This document shows, in pieces, positions 1-7,395 of a stretch of 64,000 nt of DNA (positions are counted from its first letter, which is position 1; each line of letters opens with the position of its first letter). The notes under the pieces were generated by a model. It was not told the origin of the DNA, did not search any database, and was given only the letters and a program-made list of their open reading frames with translations. The DNA lies in contig NZ_JAUASX010000022.1 of NCBI RefSeq assembly GCF_030345715.1, forward strand, positions 1 through 64,000, read 5' to 3'. The position numbers and the translations under genes were made by a program. Origin of the DNA: Solimonas sp. SE-A11. Lineage in GTDB: Bacteria; Pseudomonadota; Gammaproteobacteria; Nevskiales; Nevskiaceae.

Positions 1-52
1 CCGCTTCCTTCAGAAATCCGATGATCTGCTCTTCCGAATACCGCTTCTTCAC
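1..52 (-). CDS. IS3-family transposase OrfA, N-terminal fragment
   Basis: Reading leftwards from a GTG at 50-52 gives a peptide starting V-K-K-R-Y-S-E-E-Q-I-I-G-F-L-K-E-A. This is the typical opening of the helix-turn-helix OrfA protein of IS3-group elements, which binds the element ends. An AGGAGG ribosome binding site lies seven bases upstream of the GTG, which supports this start. Only the first 17 codons are inside the window, so it is unknown whether OrfA and OrfB are intact. Confidence 0.65.
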   Translation of the reverse strand, partial: MKKRYSEEQIIGFLKEA

Positions 53-118
53 GTCCGACCTCCTGGGGTCTTGGGTCGGACTCTAAACCACGGTGCTACT
101 CAATTTTGGGGTAACGTC
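1..118 (-). mobile_element. End of an IS3-family-like insertion sequence (partial)
   Basis: This is the upstream end of an insertion sequence that continues beyond the left edge. It holds the start of a transposase OrfA read on the minus strand, its ribosome binding site, and about 60 bases of leader running up to a point near 118. There the sequence changes abruptly into an unrelated transposase fragment. The exact terminal inverted repeat cannot be fixed because the other end is outside the window. IS3 family is assigned from the OrfA N-terminus only. Confidence 0.6.
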
Positions 119-120
119 GC

Positions 121-378
121 AGCATCCATGAATCGGCCCGCGACGTGGCACGTCAAATTGCGAAGACGTCAGCGTATCGACGATCACGCCGCGAGCGGAA
201 GAAGGTCGAGATGCTCTTTGCGCACCTCAAGCGAATCCTGAAGCTCGATCGGCTGCGCCTGCGCGGCCTGACTGGCGCAAACGACGAATTCACCCTAGCC
301 GCGACGGTGCAGAACCTTCGCCGCCTGGCCAAGCTGATGCCGCAAGGTCCGCCTCTCAGGATAGGTGTCTGTGCTTGA
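121..378 (+). pseudogene. IS1182-like transposase, C-terminal remnant
   Basis: The frame encodes the end of a DDE transposase: R-D-V-A-R-Q, then R-R-E-R-K-K-V-E-M-L-F-A-H-L-K, then D-E-F-T-L-A-A-T-V-Q-N-L-R-R-L-A-K-L. This is the conserved C-terminal block around the last catalytic glutamate (K-K-V-E) in IS1182/IS5-type elements. The similarity runs back to about 127, upstream of any plausible start, and is cut by the IS3-like end at about 118. It is therefore a 5'-truncated remnant. A sequence containing TTTTTCAACAG near 500-510 resembles the terminal repeat of such elements and may mark the old 3' end at about 513. The fragment is non-functional on its own. Confidence 0.75.
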
Positions 379-549
379 TGCGAAAACCCTGAGAAACGGC
401 CACAAAGGAGGCCAACGAAGCACGCTGAAGAGGGGCTGATCCGCAGGATCGCCAAAAGCGGCGATGCCCGGGGACGGCTACCCATCGCCACCGCCGGAGT
501 TTTTCAACAGAATTTGCCAACTGCCGCCTTTCGAGAGTGACTGCTACCG

Positions 550-615
550 GCAGCGCAGCGGTTCAGGCGCGGCCGAGCGCGGCGAGGCCGTCACCTGGAA
601 CCGCTTGTTAGCTGC
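550..615 (-). other. attC-like imperfect palindrome (candidate integron cassette site)
   Basis: Two arms, AGCGGTTCAGG at 557-567 and CCTGGAACCGCT at 594-605, pair with a single extra base in one arm. This is the hallmark of L-box pairing in attC sites. Outside them GCAGC (551-555 area) pairs with GCTGC (611-615). On the minus strand the site starts with AGCTAAC, close to an R'' box (RYYYAAC), six bases after the TAA of the gene at 620-904, as in a gene cassette. The opposite R' box (GTTRRRY) is not recognisable, so the site would be degenerate or truncated. Confidence 0.35.
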
Positions 616-619
616 GAAC

Positions 620-904
620 TTATGGTCGCTCATATGATGTCCGCGACACCCACGCGGAGAGCCATGCTAAGCCAACAATCGCAGCGGCCGGGACGAGGTA
701 AGAGAAAGCCAGCCGTTCTATGGCCATTTTTCGCTCCCAGCCTCGAATGAACTCTTCAGCGGTTTGAGCTTCATGTGCCGGGAACGAGCTAAGGAGAAAG
801 ATGTTGCTTCGGGCAGGAAAGGCCAACTCAAACAGCACGTGCGCGGTAAGTAACAGCCACCAAGCCATTGCCAGTGCAAAGCCAATCCGAAGTGTGTGGG
901 TCAT
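620..904 (-). CDS. Small two-helix membrane protein, unknown function
   Basis: The predicted protein has 94 residues. A first hydrophobic helix covers roughly residues 6-29 (I-G-F-A-L-A-M-A-W-W-L-L-L), a polar middle segment of about 35 residues follows, and a second helix lies near residues 66-87. The ATG at 904 is chosen because CAGGTG precedes it at a normal distance; a TTG seven codons upstream is possible. No known family is recognised. It is a lone minus-strand gene between insertion-sequence debris and a plus-strand orphan gene. Its stop lies six bases from the attC-like element, the usual layout of integron cassette cargo. Base composition is less GC-rich than the core genes to the right. 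Confidence 0.55.
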   Translation of the reverse strand: MTHTLRIGFALAMAWWLLLTAHVLFELAFPARSNIFLLSSFPAHEAQTAEEFIRGWERKMAIERLAFSYLVPAAAIVGLAWLSAWVSRTSYERP

Positions 905-1140
905 GTTGCGAGCACCTGACAGCAAGTAGGCGGAGAGATGTCCGCGTATGCATTGTTACGGACTATTCGTTGGGCACGCGTATCGATTTGCCTTCTTTCA
1001 CCTGCATTCGAGGGCTGTCCGCATAACAAATTACTAGGCGCCCCCCTTTCCAGTCGTACTACTCCCCGTTTGCCCTGCACTGACAGGGTAATCTAACCTT
1101 AGTTCTCGGGGCGAGTTCTAGCGGCACTTTCGGAGGGGGT

Positions 1141-1542
1141 ATGGAAAAGTGGATTGTGCCTGCCATAGTAGCGGCGCTCTTCTATTTCATTATCCTAGAA
1201 CCAGAATATCTGGAGCCTCGGCGGCGTCAGCAGGAGGAGGCGAAGTGCTTACGAACTCCTTCGTGTCAGGACATGAACGCCCGCATTGAGTCCGACTTTA
1301 GCGAGTCTGGAATCGCACGTTCGACCACTGGCAAGGTGTACTACAAGGGAAACGAATGCTCTGGCGATTGCGTGGAGTTCATCCGCGGATACGAGGCTGC
1401 CTCCTCCCTTGGGATGACGCAGGAAGATGCTTGCCACCGACCAACCCTTAGTCAAAGCAACACGGCAGGCTGCGTCGCTGCGGTAGAAGATCGCATGGCG
1501 GAGATTGAGGCAAATGTCGAAGCCCGATATGAACAAGACTGA
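1141..1542 (+). CDS. Membrane-anchored orphan protein, unknown function
   Basis: The predicted protein has 133 residues with one N-terminal transmembrane helix (about residues 5-19, I-V-P-A-I-V-A-A-L-F-Y-F-I-I-L) and then a hydrophilic domain. That domain holds six cysteines, including C-x4-C near residue 37-42 and C-S-G-D-C near residue 73-77, which would suit disulfide bonds outside the cytoplasm. A strong GGAGGGGG ribosome binding site lies just before the ATG, the best start evidence in this accessory patch. No family is recognised. Neighbours are equally orphan small genes, so this looks like acquired cargo rather than part of a pathway. Confidence 0.6.
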   Translation: MEKWIVPAIVAALFYFIILEPEYLEPRRRQQEEAKCLRTPSCQDMNARIESDFSESGIARSTTGKVYYKGNECSGDCVEFIRGYEAASSLGMTQEDACHRPTLSQSNTAGCVAAVEDRMAEIEANVEARYEQD

Positions 1543-1582
1543 TCTCATGTGAGCGCAGGGGCGCGTCGTAAGCAACGACAGC

Positions 1583-1810
1583 CTAGTCCTCGATGATTAC
1601 ATCGAGGCTGCCACCTTGTACATGCACAAGGGGTAGCGACTTGAGGATTCTTGACCTTGCCTCCTGTCGTTGCGAAGCGTCAGCCATGTCGCGAAGCTCA
1701 CGGAGATCGCCAACGGTAGGCGGAGGTCTGTGAGTGGTCATCAATTGCAGTGCTATCACCCAGACACCCACTGCAATAGCGGCAAGTACTCCCTTCGTAT
1801 AATTGTCCAT
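1583..1810 (-). CDS. Small single-helix membrane protein, unknown function
   Basis: The predicted protein has 75 residues: a short N-terminus, one hydrophobic helix at about residues 7-23 (V-L-A-A-I-A-V-G-V-W-V-I-A-L) and a charged C-terminal tail of about 45 residues that may be helical. The ATG at 1810 is preferred because AGGGAA sits directly upstream; a longer reading from 1909 has no comparable site. It converges on the plus-strand gene at 1141-1542 with only 40 bases between the stops. No family is recognised. Confidence 0.45.
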   Translation of the reverse strand: MDNYTKGVLAAIAVGVWVIALQLMTTHRPPPTVGDLRELRDMADASQRQEARSRILKSLPLVHVQGGSLDVIIED

Positions 1811-2050
1811 GGCTTCCCTAGTGTTGCCCGCTAAAACGTGACAAAAGAATGCCACATCTGGGCCAAGGACAGTTGCAATGCCCGGCAGACTCGCCAATGA
1901 GCGGTTCATCTCGTTTGCACATCTGCGTGTACGAGTCTGTGGTCGTCGACAACATCCTGGCGGACCTGCATCGGCGCCTCGACTCGGCTGCGGATTGGTG
2001 CGGAGCGAGGCGAACGGTCACTGGATATCTACTAGACCGATCCAGCTTCA

Positions 2051-2239
2051 TCAGCCAAAGGACGGCCCGCCGCAACCCTGCCGCCGGGAAGCATCGTATC
2101 GCTCTTCATGCGCCAGCAGCGCCCAGATGGTCTGGGCGTCCTTGTTGGCCAGCGCGACCGCCGCGACGTTGCGGCTGCGCCGCCTCATGACCTGGACAGG
2201 CCAGAGGCGTTCGGCATCCTTGGCGGACGCGCAGTGATG
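2051..2239 (-). pseudogene. IS110-family-like transposase, C-terminal remnant
   Basis: A minus-strand frame without a usable start encodes A-E-R-L-W-P-V-Q-V-M-R-R-R-S-R-N, then V-A-A-V-A-L-A-N-K-D-A-Q-T-I-W-A-L-L-A-H, and stops at 2051. The block N-x-A-A-V-A-L-A-N-K-x-A-x-x-x-W-A-L-L-A is the conserved tail of IS110/IS1111-type transposases. Only about 60 residues remain, so the catalytic DEDD part is missing. It is a third, unrelated insertion-sequence remnant within 2.3 kb and marks the area as a site of repeated insertion and decay. Confidence 0.65.
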
Positions 2240-2399
2240 CAGGACCGAGCGGGCACTCCGTCTCCGACGGCGCCCAACGCCTATTAGCTAGTCTTTGCGC
2301 CCTCATGCATAGATGCCCCATGACGCGTCGAGAATCTCTATCAATTCACCGACATTAATTGTCGCCGACGCATGTGCCATCGAGCCACGGATTAGCCAT

Positions 2400-2714
2400 T
2401 CAAAATCGCAACCTGCCCGTGAGAGCCCAACGAACTGCAAAAAATAGAAGCATTACAAGAACTGGAAAGACGAAAGCCGCTATCCATGAATTGACTACTG
2501 ACCTTGAATAGCGAGCCATTCTTCGATGTGCCTCCGCCAAGGCCGCCGCTTGAGTTGGCGAAAGATGCTGGCTTTGCTTTTCCTCAAACTGAACTAGGGC
2601 GCTACTGAATTCCCGATGATGGTAAGAAGAATAGGCCCCGTATGCCCCGAAGCTTAAGAAACCAATTGCTGCAGCAAGGATGGAAAAGCGGAAGAAGATA
2701 ATCTCGGCTTTCAT
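2400..2714 (-). CDS. Small two-helix membrane protein, unknown function
   Basis: The predicted protein has 104 residues. A hydrophobic helix covers about residues 5-25 (F-S-I-L-A-A-A-I-G-F-L-S-F-G-A-Y), a polar, glutamine-rich loop of about 45 residues follows, and a second helix covers about residues 74-94 (W-I-A-A-F-V-F-P-V-L-V-M-L-L-F-F). The ATG at 2714 has GGGGTG just upstream; a GTG two codons earlier is also possible. The helix-loop-helix plan resembles the protein at 620-904, but no clear sequence similarity is seen. It is relatively AT-rich for this genome. No family is recognised. Confidence 0.55.
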   Translation of the reverse strand: MKAEIIFFRFSILAAAIGFLSFGAYGAYSSYHHREFSSALVQFEEKQSQHLSPTQAAALAEAHRRMARYSRSVVNSWIAAFVFPVLVMLLFFAVRWALTGRLRF

Positions 2715-2815
2715 GATCACCCCGGATTAAACGCTAAGGCCCTGGCGCCTCGAAAAAAACACCCCCTCAGATTCGGACCTGCTTTTGCAATTCCAGACTT
2801 AACCTGCGCTGAGCA

Positions 2816-3013
2816 TCAACTTTCCCCTTCCAAGAAGCCCGCTCTTATCCACCGATATGATTTCAGAAACACATAGGCACTGAGCCAGGAACATATAACC
2901 GGACAGAAAGAGAAAAGAAGGGATTCACCTAGGCGCATTTTCTTACGTACTGGAACTAAGTCGTCGAAAGTCCCCGTTGGAGCAAAAGCATCGAGGAACG
3001 CGTCCGCAGACAT
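2816..3013 (-). CDS. Short hypothetical protein, doubtful
   Basis: The reading frame gives 64 residues from an ATG at 3013. A C-terminal hydrophobic stretch (L-L-F-S-F-C-P-V-I-C-S-W-L-S-A-Y-V-F-L) could span a membrane. There is no convincing ribosome binding site, and an alternative start at 3067 adds 18 unremarkable residues. The lower-GC composition matches the surrounding orphan genes rather than a chance frame in core DNA. It may be real cargo or the remains of a gene. Confidence 0.3.
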   Translation of the reverse strand: MSADAFLDAFAPTGTFDDLVPVRKKMRLGESLLFSFCPVICSWLSAYVFLKSYRWIRAGFLEGES

Positions 3014-3566
3014 GGGGTACTTAAGCTTGCATCTCAATGCCCCATTCCCCTCAGTCGGCCTTGCCACTTCCGCGCAATTGCGGTTTCATCATGCCGCATT
3101 CCGATGCGCCGTTGCTTCAATGAAGGTACGGCACAGATTGTCGCTTTGCTCGCTGGTAGCGGGTTTGATACGCAATCGAATAGAACCTGACGGGTGAATC
3201 AGGTTGCCTGAGGGTGATTCATTCGCATGACCAAGGCCCGTGTCTGGGGTGACCGGTTTGCGGCTGACATTCGAAAACCCGCAACTTCCGCTTCGGGCTG
3301 TTTGCCGACAGTCATATCTGGCGATTCGTCTCCCGCGAACTCATGCGCTAGCGCCGGCACATGACTCGGCCATCAGTTGCCCGTGCTGCGCGTAATGGGC
3401 CGGAGATGGCCGGATTGCCTGCCCGATATCGGCAAGCCTTTGATGCCTCTGAGTACTACGGCATTCGCCTGACGCCCCAGGACACGGAACTCCACCCCCA
3501 TCAACGGTTTCCAAACCCTGGAGATGGCGCAATACTGCGCCTGTGTCCCATCGCCCGGAGACCTGC
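3014..3566. other. Gene-free stretch at the island/core junction
   Basis: No convincing gene is visible here on either strand; short open frames lack start signals and recognisable products. A 7-bp inverted repeat (TGAATCA at 3195-3201 with TGATTCA at 3215-3221) is the only local structure noted. Composition rises from the accessory patch towards the high GC of the usp gene, so the boundary of acquired DNA probably falls here. No tRNA gene or obvious attachment-site duplication was found. Confidence 0.4.
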
Positions 3567-4007
3567 ATGGCCAGCTACCAGCACATCCTCGCCGCGGTTG
3601 ACCTGGACCCGCTCGGAGAGCGGGTCCTGCGGCGCGCGCAGGACATGGCGCGCCTGTTCGGGGCGCGGCTCACCGTCCTGCACGTGGTCGAATTCATTCC
3701 CATGGACAGCGGCGACGCGCTGATGATCGCTACCCCCGACCTCAACCGCCAGCTCGTCGAGCAGGCGCAGCAGCAGGCGGAGGACCTCTGCAGCCGCTGC
3801 GAGGTACCGCGTGAGCAGCTGATGGTGCAGCAGGGCTCGGCGTCGGCGGAGATCAAGCGTCTGGCCAAGGAACGTGCGGTGGACCTGGTGGTGATCGGCC
3901 ACCACCCGCGCCGCGGCCTCGCCACGCTGTTCAGCCATACCGATGAGCACGTGGTGCAGCGCGCACCCTGCGACGTGCTCGCGATCCGCCTGCCCGACGA
4001 AACCTGA
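3567..4007 (+). CDS. Universal stress protein (UspA family)
   Basis: This 146-residue protein has the single-domain UspA fold. It opens with Y-Q-H-I-L-A-A-V-D-L (first strand and the conserved Asp), continues with L-T-V-L-H-V-V-E, and ends with D-L-V-V-I-G-H-H and A-P-C-D-V-L-A-I-R. Such cytoplasmic dimers accumulate under growth arrest or stress. The ATP-binding pattern G-x2-G-x9-G-S/T is imperfect: after I-G-H-H the second glycine is Pro, and the G-S pair is replaced by S-H-T. Nucleotide binding is therefore uncertain. The ATG at 3567 is preceded by CGGAGA. It converges on the GGDEF gene with a gap of seven bases. Confidence 0.85.
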   Translation: MASYQHILAAVDLDPLGERVLRRAQDMARLFGARLTVLHVVEFIPMDSGDALMIATPDLNRQLVEQAQQQAEDLCSRCEVPREQLMVQQGSASAEIKRLAKERAVDLVVIGHHPRRGLATLFSHTDEHVVQRAPCDVLAIRLPDET

Positions 4008-4014
4008 ACAGGCT

Positions 4015-7000
4015 CTAGATCGGCTGTAGGGCTTGCGGCTGGATCAGCTGCAGAAACTCGTCCATCTGCTGCCCCGGCAGCAGGGCCTCGCCGCAGAAGT
4101 GGCCGGCACCAACGCTGGCCAATGCCGCCAGTTGAGCGGCCGAGTCCACGTCGCGCACCAGCAGTTCCAGGCCCATCTGCCGCGCCAGCACCGACAGCGC
4201 GCCCTGCCCCAGGCCCGACAGTCCGGCACCTGCCACCAGCAGGCTCAGCGGCGGCGAGCCGTCGGGGATAGCGGGGATGATGGTGTCGGCATGCAGGGCG
4301 AAACGCAGGCCGCGGCGGACCAGGGCGGGCACCGCATCGTGCAGCGCCAGCGGCTCGTCCACCGACGTCTTCAGCACCAGCACGAGTTGCGCCGGTGCGA
4401 TGCGGAAGCGGTCGATCAGGTCGGCGGCATAGAGACCGAAGTCGGCGGTACGCAGCTGGAAGGCGGAGATCTCGACCAGCAACGGCGGCATCGCGCGCTC
4501 GCGGCGCGCGGCTTCCGCCAGCAGTTCGCAGGCGCGGTAGATGCACCACAGTTCCAGGTCGGCACGCACGCCCGCTTGCTGCGCCGCCAACCCGGCCTCG
4601 TCCTCGCCGATCAGGCCGTGGCGCGAGTGCTGCCAGTCGTAGCGCAGCAAGGCACCGGTGACGGCGCCGCCCTGTGCCGCAATCACCGGCTGCAGGCGCG
4701 CGCGGAACTGGTTGAGGGCGATGGCGGTATGGACCTCGCGCTGCAGTTCCAGTCGGCGCCGGCGCTCCGGCGCCAGGTCGGCCTCGAACAGGTGGTAGCG
4801 CGCGCGGCCGGCCTGCTTGGCCTGGTACATCGCCGAGTCGGCGTAGCGCAGCAGGCCCTCGGTGTCGGTCTCCACCAGCGGATACAGCGCGATGCCGATG
4901 CTGGGCGTGACCGGCAGCGACAGGCCGTCCACAAGCAGCGGCGCGTGGAAGCTGTCGAGGACCTTCTGCGCCAGGCGGCCGGCGTCCTCGCGGGTGCGCA
5001 GGCCCTGGGCCACGATCACGAATTCGTCGCCGCCCAGGCGTGCCACCGTGTCGGCATTGCGCAGCCCCTGCTTGAGTCGCTCCGCCGCGGCGCGCAGCAC
5101 GCGGTCGCCGGTCTCATGGCCATGGCGATCGTTGATCGGCTTGAAGCGATCCAGGTCGATGAAGAAGACGCCCACCATTCGGGCATTGCGCGCGGCCGAC
5201 AGCAGCGCCTGGTCCAGGCGGTCCTTCAGCACGGTCCGGTTCGGCAGGCCGGTGAGCGCATCGAAGTGCGCCAGCTGGTGCAGCCGCTCCTCCGCCGCCT
5301 GGCGCTCGCTGATGTCGGCGACGATCGCCATGAACACCGGCGGCTCCTCCTCGCGCGAGAAGTTGAGGCGCACCTCCACCGGGTAGCTGCTGCCGTCGGC
5401 ACGGCGGTGGCGGCAGCGGTAGCTGAGATGGCCGGTATCGCCACCGCGCAGGCGCGAGAGATAGGACTGGAACATCGCCGCGTCCAGGTCCTCGCTGATC
5501 TGCAGCGGGCTCATCTCGGTCAGCTGCTCCAGGCTGTAGCCGAGATTGCGCTGCGCACCGCGGTTCACTTCCAGGAAATACAGCGTCTGCGCGTCGAAGA
5601 TGTAGATTTCTTCCATCGCGCTGTCGAGCAGTCGCCCAAGGCGCGAGGCCAGGTTCTCGCCACGCAGGCGCTCGGTGATGTCTCGGATGATCACCACCAG
5701 GCCGGAGCTGTCGTCCACGCTCATCGGCTGCACCCACAGCTCCACCGGGAAGGTGGTGGCGTCCTTGCGCCAGCCCACCACCTTGGGCAAGTGGGCCGCG
5801 GGCCGTGCACCGATGTAGTCGCCGATGCGCACGCCCGGAGTATTGAGGAACGGTACCGGCATCAGCTTGGTGACGGTGACGCCGGCCATCTCGTCGCGCG
5901 AGTAGCCAAACATGCGCTGCGCACGCGCGTTGGCGGAGCGCACCACGCCGGCCGGATCGGTGGTCAGCAGGCCTTCATCGAGATGGTCCACCACACTCTG
6001 TGAAAGACGGGCCTCGCGGCGCAGTGCCTCGGTCTGGCGGGTGGCGACGGTCAGGTCGCGGAACAGCATGGCCGCACCGTCGATCACGCCGTCGGCGTCG
6101 CGCAGCAGGCAGGCCATCACCTCCACCGGGCGAACCTCACCGCCGCGGGTGCGCAACGAGCAGGGCTGCGGCGGTAGGTCCTCGCCCTCGCGCAGGCAGC
6201 GCTCCACCGGAGTGACTTCGGGGATGCCGCTCTCGCCCAGGGTGTGGAATACGGTGTAGGCCGGCCGGCCTTGCGCCTCGGCGGCGCTCCAACCGGTCAG
6301 GCGCTCGGCCGCGGCATTGGCATAGCGGATCCGCGCATCGCGCCCCACCAAGAAGATCGCGTACTGCAGGCCGTCCAGGGCACGGCCGACACGCTCGCGA
6401 AGGTTCTCGGTCACCTGCCAGGCCAGTTCGGGCGGCAGACGGCCCACCAGGCTCCGGTGCATGTCCAGCCGGCCGGACCAGTCCACCGAGGGCCGCAGGT
6501 AGCGGCGCAGTGCGTGGCCAAAACCGGCGAGCAGCAGCAGGCCCGCCAGCATCTGCAGGCGAGCGCCGCGGCGCAGCGCCTCGACCGCGGGGTCGGAAAC
6601 GCGATGCGCCCCGCTGAACAGCCGGAAGCGGAAGATGTAGCCGGAGGCCTCGGCTCCGGCGAGCGCGGATAGCCGCTGGCTGTCTTCATGGCTCAGCAGG
6701 GCATACAGCAGGCTGCGGATCTGGCGGCGCAGCACGGCGGGAAACGGCAGGTCCAGGGCGTCGTAGACGCCGCGGCGCAACAGCAGGTTGCCGCGAGCGT
6801 CGGAAACCGCGATCTGCGCAAAGCCGGAGCCGGGGGTCTTGAGCAGCTCGTCGATGCGGCTGCCGAGCCCCCGGTCAGCCGGCCAGGCGGCTGCCAGGGG
6901 CAGGAGTTGCTGCAGGACCGGTCCGGCGGCGCGCAGCTCACGAGCACGCTGCAGTGACTCACCGCGCCATTCCTGCGCCAGGCCGGCCAACAGCAGTAGG

Positions 7001-7068
7001 CCGGCGGCGGCGGCACCGGCCAGCAGCGAGCCGGTGACCCAGGGCTGCCGGGCGTTGCTGGCGTTCAT
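4015..7068 (-). CDS. Membrane PAS-GGDEF protein with degenerate EAL domain
   Basis: This roughly 1017-residue protein has two N-terminal transmembrane helices flanking a periplasmic sensor region (about residues 10-180). Three PAS domains follow to about residue 600, then a GGDEF domain and an EAL-like domain. The diguanylate cyclase signature R-L-G-G-D-E-F is intact near residue 679, and an R-N-A-D inhibitory site lies five residues before it, so c-di-GMP synthesis is expected. In the EAL-like domain the E-A-L motif reads G-A-L, D-D-F-G reads A-D-T-I, and the E-G-V-E-T loop reads R-D-V-D-S, so phosphodiesterase activity is unlikely. It starts 42 bases after the DUF3613 gene and is probably the last gene of the tad operon. 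A GTG at 7086 is an alternative start. Confidence 0.9.
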   Translation of the reverse strand: MNASNARQPWVTGSLLAGAAAAGLLLLAGLAQEWRGESLQRARELRAAGPVLQQLLPLAAAWPADRGLGSRIDELLKTPGSGFAQIAVSDARGNLLLRRGVYDALDLPFPAVLRRQIRSLLYALLSHEDSQRLSALAGAEASGYIFRFRLFSGAHRVSDPAVEALRRGARLQMLAGLLLLAGFGHALRRYLRPSVDWSGRLDMHRSLVGRLPPELAWQVTENLRERVGRALDGLQYAIFLVGRDARIRYANAAAERLTGWSAAEAQGRPAYTVFHTLGESGIPEVTPVERCLREGEDLPPQPCSLRTRGGEVRPVEVMACLLRDADGVIDGAAMLFRDLTVATRQTEALRREARLSQSVVDHLDEGLLTTDPAGVVRSANARAQRMFGYSRDEMAGVTVTKLMPVPFLNTPGVRIGDYIGARPAAHLPKVVGWRKDATTFPVELWVQPMSVDDSSGLVVIIRDITERLRGENLASRLGRLLDSAMEEIYIFDAQTLYFLEVNRGAQRNLGYSLEQLTEMSPLQISEDLDAAMFQSYLSRLRGGDTGHLSYRCRHRRADGSSYPVEVRLNFSREEEPPVFMAIVADISERQAAEERLHQLAHFDALTGLPNRTVLKDRLDQALLSAARNARMVGVFFIDLDRFKPINDRHGHETGDRVLRAAAERLKQGLRNADTVARLGGDEFVIVAQGLRTREDAGRLAQKVLDSFHAPLLVDGLSLPVTPSIGIALYPLVETDTEGLLRYADSAMYQAKQAGRARYHLFEADLAPERRRRLELQREVHTAIALNQFRARLQPVIAAQGGAVTGALLRYDWQHSRHGLIGEDEAGLAAQQAGVRADLELWCIYRACELLAEAARRERAMPPLLVEISAFQLRTADFGLYAADLIDRFRIAPAQLVLVLKTSVDEPLALHDAVPALVRRGLRFALHADTIIPAIPDGSPPLSLLVAGAGLSGLGQGALSVLARQMGLELLVRDVDSAAQLAALASVGAGHFCGEALLPGQQMDEFLQLIQPQALQPI

Positions 7069-7110
7069 CGGCTTCGGGGCGGCCACGCGGACCGGGTCAG
7101 CCAGCCCGGC

Positions 7111-7395
7111 TTACTGGTTGGCGAATTTCTCGCGGTCCAGGTGCTCGGGGATCGGGTATTCGAAGCTCTTCAGGTAGCGCCCGTAGACACGGTCGGCCAC
7201 CTCGCCGGGCAGCGAGGCCGGCGTGGGGCTGGCGGCATTGCCGCCGGCCTGCAGATCCAGCCAGGCACGGCTTTCGTCGCCATGCGCCGGCACGGTGGCC
7301 GCCGGGGCGGCTTCCGCGGCGGGGACTTCCTGTTCCTGGGCCTGCACCTGCAGCGCCGGAACGGCCAGGGCCAATACGATCAGCAGTTTCTTCAT
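7111..7395 (-). CDS. DUF3613 protein of the tad locus
   Basis: The predicted protein has 94 residues with a cleavable signal peptide (M-K-K-L-L-I-V-L-A-L-A-V-P-A-L-Q-V-Q-A). A low-complexity Ala/Pro segment follows, then a C-terminal block with A-W-L-D-L-Q-A-G-G, G-E-V-A-D-R-V-Y-G-R-Y-L and Y-P-I-P-E. That block is characteristic of DUF3613 proteins, which recur at the end of Tad pilus operons in proteobacteria. The function is unknown; a periplasmic accessory role in Flp pilus assembly is inferred from context. Its ATG overlaps the stop of tadD by four bases, which indicates translational coupling. Confidence 0.75.
   Translation of the reverse strand: MKKLLIVLALAVPALQVQAQEQEVPAAEAAPAATVPAHGDESRAWLDLQAGGNAASPTPASLPGEVADRVYGRYLKSFEYPIPEHLDREKFANQ

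Noticed and set aside
945-1035. Second attC between 945 and 1035 (TTGTTACGGAC ... GTCCGCATAACAA)
   Set aside because: The inverted arms point the wrong way (GTTA outside-left, TAAC outside-right), the reverse of an attC, so it is just an inverted repeat of unknown role.
1818-2321. Several overlapping open frames on both strands in this interval
   Set aside because: Apart from the IS110-type tail at 2051-2239, they have no start signals, no motifs and biased composition.
1-3566. Full integron array
   Set aside because: Only one attC-like palindrome was found, gene orientations are mixed, and no integrase is in the window, so only a single degenerate cassette is proposed.
4033-6003. Long plus-strand open frame opposite the PAS-GGDEF gene
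   Set aside because: It is rich in Gln, Arg, His and Ala, has no ribosome binding site or family motifs, and mirrors a well-supported gene; long antisense frames are expected in high-GC DNA.
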